A stretch of DNA of 64,000 nucleotides from Phytoseiulus persimilis (Eukaryota > Arthropoda > Arachnida > Mesostigmata > Phytoseiidae), in the NCBI GenBank assembly GCA_037576195.1, contig CM075103.1, forward strand, positions 32,758,723-32,822,722, in the 5' to 3' direction. How positions within the stretch are numbered: the stretch's first letter is position 1; each line of letters begins with the position of its first letter. Positions 61,447-64,000 of the stretch are shown in pieces. The translations under genes and the position numbers were made by a program. Below the pieces are notes generated by a model, which made no database searches, was not told the origin of the DNA, and worked only from the letters and a program-made list of their open reading frames with translations.

Positions 61447-63376
61447 TCAATTTCTGGAGCTACCGTGAGCGCTATTGGCATTCGAGAAATTCCTCAGTTT
61501 ATCGGCCAGGACTTTGACTTCTCTCCGGGTCGTCTGATATTGCTGGTTATAATCGAGTCTGTAGAGGAAGCGCATGATACATTCGTTGCGTTTGTCGAGC
61601 TGACTCGTTGTATGGTCTTGCAGAACCTGGAAACACCTTCGAAGAATATCTTGCTGAGATCGAAACTCTTGCTTTATGGATCGGAGATCGGCGTTTATGT
61701 ACAGTGGGAAACGGAGGCAGGTCTGGAAGACTTTCAGTAACGTTTCTTTGAAACGGGGTAAACTGACAAACATCATGCAGGTCACGTCTTGTACGAACAG
61801 GCTCAGCGCCTTCTTCAAAGCGTCGAAGCTTCGCGGGCCATGCAGAACGCTCCGAAGTTTGTTGAAACTGATATGGAGCACGTCCATGTGGAGGAAGCTT
61901 TCGAAGTTATTGACGAAGAATTCCATTTCGTAACGGAGCTTCATCGCTTGAGGACTGAGTCTGGAGCCGAGAGTCGAATTGAGAGCCAGTTCGGCTCGCC
62001 TGACAGCCAGAAGCATTTGGAAAGCGTAGCCCAACGAGCGCAATTCTCTGACCGACAGCAGACAGTGCAGATCCGGAGGTAGGTCGTACACAAGCATTAA
62101 AAGACTCCAAGTGTCAGTTGCATCACTTTTGCTCGTGACGAATCGTATGCGCTCGATGAATTCGGCATCTTTCTCCGGGTAAGCTTGATAGAAACAGTTC
62201 TGCAAGCATTCACTCGCAACACTCAGGTGGTTTTCCTCGTAAGGAACGATGAAGTGCTGCTGTACCTTGTTGATCCACTGTAGGAACAGATCTCCCCTCC
62301 CCATGAAAACAGTTTTAAGAATGGCTTCGAGGTGATATTCGAGCCTCTGTCGAACCACGAGTTGATCCCATAGGTAGTCGGACGTGAACGCGCTCAAACA
62401 CGCAATGACCGGACTCAACATGTCGAGGTCTTCACAGGCTGCCTCGAGTTTGGCCAAGTATTCATCCTCTTTCTCAGCGTATATTGATTTCTCGAAATAG
62501 CTCTCCTCATAAAATTTGGCCACGATTGTGCCAATCTGCTTGATCGTTGCAGAGTGCTCGGACAGATAGGGGGGGACGAAGTCGTCTACAACCTCGACTC
62601 CATCTTGATTGGGTCGTATGAAGAACTCGCAATGGGGATCCTTGAGGATTCCGTAAAGGAGCCACGAGGCCAACTGATCGAACAGAACCTTATTGCATCT
62701 CTTGAAGAGGATCTCTATTCGTTGTCGCACAGTTTCCTGGCCGCATGACTTCATCTCCATGTAAACGTACCTGAAAGGATGCGAGGAAAGTTTTAATGGA
62801 GAGTTTTCGTCAGTTTTACGGGTGGGAGGATTCGAGCTCGAATTGCAATGTGAGAGTCTTGAGATCAACGAACTTCAGCAAGTGACATCCGTGCCTCTTC
62901 TCGTTATGAATCACAAAAACCCGAGCCTGCAACGCGTCAAAGATGGCGAACCAATCGTTCAGTGCGTTCCTCAGGTCGCTCAGCGTCGCAGTTGGCGTTT
63001 CTAAAATGTAGCTCTCGAAAGCAACTAATGTCTCTCGGTATTCGAAGAGAATAGAAGCCAGGCCGTCGGCCAATGCCGATAGATACATCCCTGAAAAAAA
63101 ATATGCATTCAAAAATTCGTAGACAGATGGTTCGTTGCTCCTTAGCTCAAGTTTTCGACTCTCACCGGTTCCTAACGTGTAGGGATTCCTCTCTTTCACT
63201 TCATCGACGACACGGTTCAAGAATTTGTACGTTGATCCCAGCAGGAGGAGTTCGTCGACAAGAACGCGGTCTTCAGGTCCGTCGTATTCTGGTATGAGTC
63301 GAAATCTCCCCTTCAGGTCCTCTTGAATGAGATCGCTCGAAAGACCCATTAGCCCAAAAAGTAACCGCTCAAACAT
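61447..63376 (-). CDS. TUBGCP4: Gamma-tubulin complex component 4
   Basis: A subunit of the gamma-tubulin ring complex (Grip75 in Drosophila), which nucleates microtubules at centrosomes and spindles. Exons are 63376-63166, 63090-62820 and 62770-61447 (211, 271 and 1,324 nt), giving 601 aa against 667 in human. Agreement with the human protein runs from end to end: start MFERLLFGLMG against MIHELLLALSG, then GMYLSALADGL against GIYLRAFCTGL, LFDQLASWLLYGIL, FFI, LPSYIP-like VPPYLSEH, LLGRG-like FMGRGDLFLQWI, LLSVRE followed by LLAVRR, MDVLHISFN, and RLDYNQQY near the C-terminus. The carboxy half is the gamma-tubulin-binding GRIP2 region. The first intron (63091-63165, 75 nt) has no in-frame stop and the second is only 49 nt. 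The protein is shorter than usual in the middle, where the human protein has a low-complexity linker. The stop is at 61447-61449. Confidence 0.93.
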
Positions 63377-64000
63377 CTTGGCGCGAAGCTGTTGACAATG
63401 GAAACATTACATGAGATTTTCAGAGGGATAAGAAGGCCGAAATTTCATGGTGTACCTCTTCGGTCGACCGACGATACAGCTCAATCGCCGCTACTGTCTG
63501 CAAATAACTGAGATACCGAGCAGTAAGGAGCGATTCCTAAACCCGAGCGATGCAGCTATTTTCTGCGGTCATCCGATCTCACGAATTCACTCACAGTGGA
63601 ACCTTAGGAAGCGCTCAGCCATATTGTCGGCTTACTCAGTCAAGGTGACAGCCTGAGATGTGCCGATAAGACAGGGCTAAAGAAAATGAGACATTGCCCA
63701 CTCAACATCGGTTCTGTGCGACGTCGGGTGGAATCATTGGAATAGTCCCTCCGCTGTCCATTTAAGAAATACTTCTGGGAATCGGTTCTCCGCAACACAA
63801 ATGAGTCCCAGCGATCCGTAGAGACAAGAAGGAAGGAATCGCACTACCTTTTGGTCAAAATCGGTGCGGAGAATTTTCCTCCCAGTTCAACACGCGATCA
63901 GAAACTTAAAATGAGCTCATTCCACTTTGACAAAGCTTCCTGCAATCCGTTCCCGTGAGGATTGCTTCATGACAGCGATGGAACGTTCGATTTGGGCAGA
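63377..64000. other. Upstream region of GCP4, window edge
   Basis: It should contain the 5' UTR and promoter of the minus-strand GCP4 gene. I see no coding feature in it. Confidence 0.45.

Noticed and set aside
1..64000. CRISPR arrays, operons, prokaryotic promoters, rRNA genes
   Set aside because: Spliced genes with GT-AG introns show the DNA is eukaryotic, and no such array or rRNA sequence was seen.

Overview
This is eukaryotic nuclear DNA, most likely from an arthropod. A mite or other chelicerate is my best guess: base composition looks balanced, introns are short (49 nt to 2 kb, many about 100 nt), and the gene set is typical of arthropods. The species assignment is inference. Six protein-coding genes can be supported by clear family resemblance, correct GT-AG splice sites and compatible phases. 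The rest is intergenic DNA with several mobile elements and minisatellites.

Layout. 1-15.7 kb: no recognisable gene, one pogo-type MITE (7.36-7.61 kb) and a Z-DNA-prone dinucleotide tract. 15.7-16.5 kb (+): a dimmed/MIST1-class bHLH gene whose basic-helix 1 region carries several small indels in this sequence. 18.6-25.5 kb: a repeat-rich island built on a 45-bp minisatellite. It is broken up by a 199-bp MITE, a degenerate R1/Jockey-like LINE (minus strand, with A-rich tail), a 1.27-kb hAT-like element with a perfect 8-bp target duplication, and a pogo-type terminus. A second copy of the 199-bp MITE family lies at 26.9-27.1 kb.

29.0-32.9 kb and 43.3-48.6 kb (both minus): two complete high-affinity choline transporter genes (CHT1/SLC5A7). 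Each has eight coding exons of identical length, 591 aa, and the two are about 93% identical by hand count, while the introns no longer resemble each other. A non-coding block 2-3.6 kb upstream of each copy (34.9-35.4 and 51.8-52.4 kb) has stayed similar, including a 32-bp perfect match and a 10-bp inverted repeat. It is a candidate promoter or first-exon region and is the most interesting structure in the window.

56.9-57.8 kb (+): an intronless GT31 beta-1,3-galactosyltransferase-like gene. 59.5-60.9 kb (-): TRMT10C/MRPP1, the methyltransferase subunit of mitochondrial RNase P. 61.4-63.4 kb (-): gamma-tubulin complex component 4.

Functional links. The two choline transporters would both supply choline for acetylcholine synthesis in cholinergic neurons. 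The dimmed-like gene would specify neurosecretory cells. The other three are housekeeping genes with no evident functional link to their neighbours.
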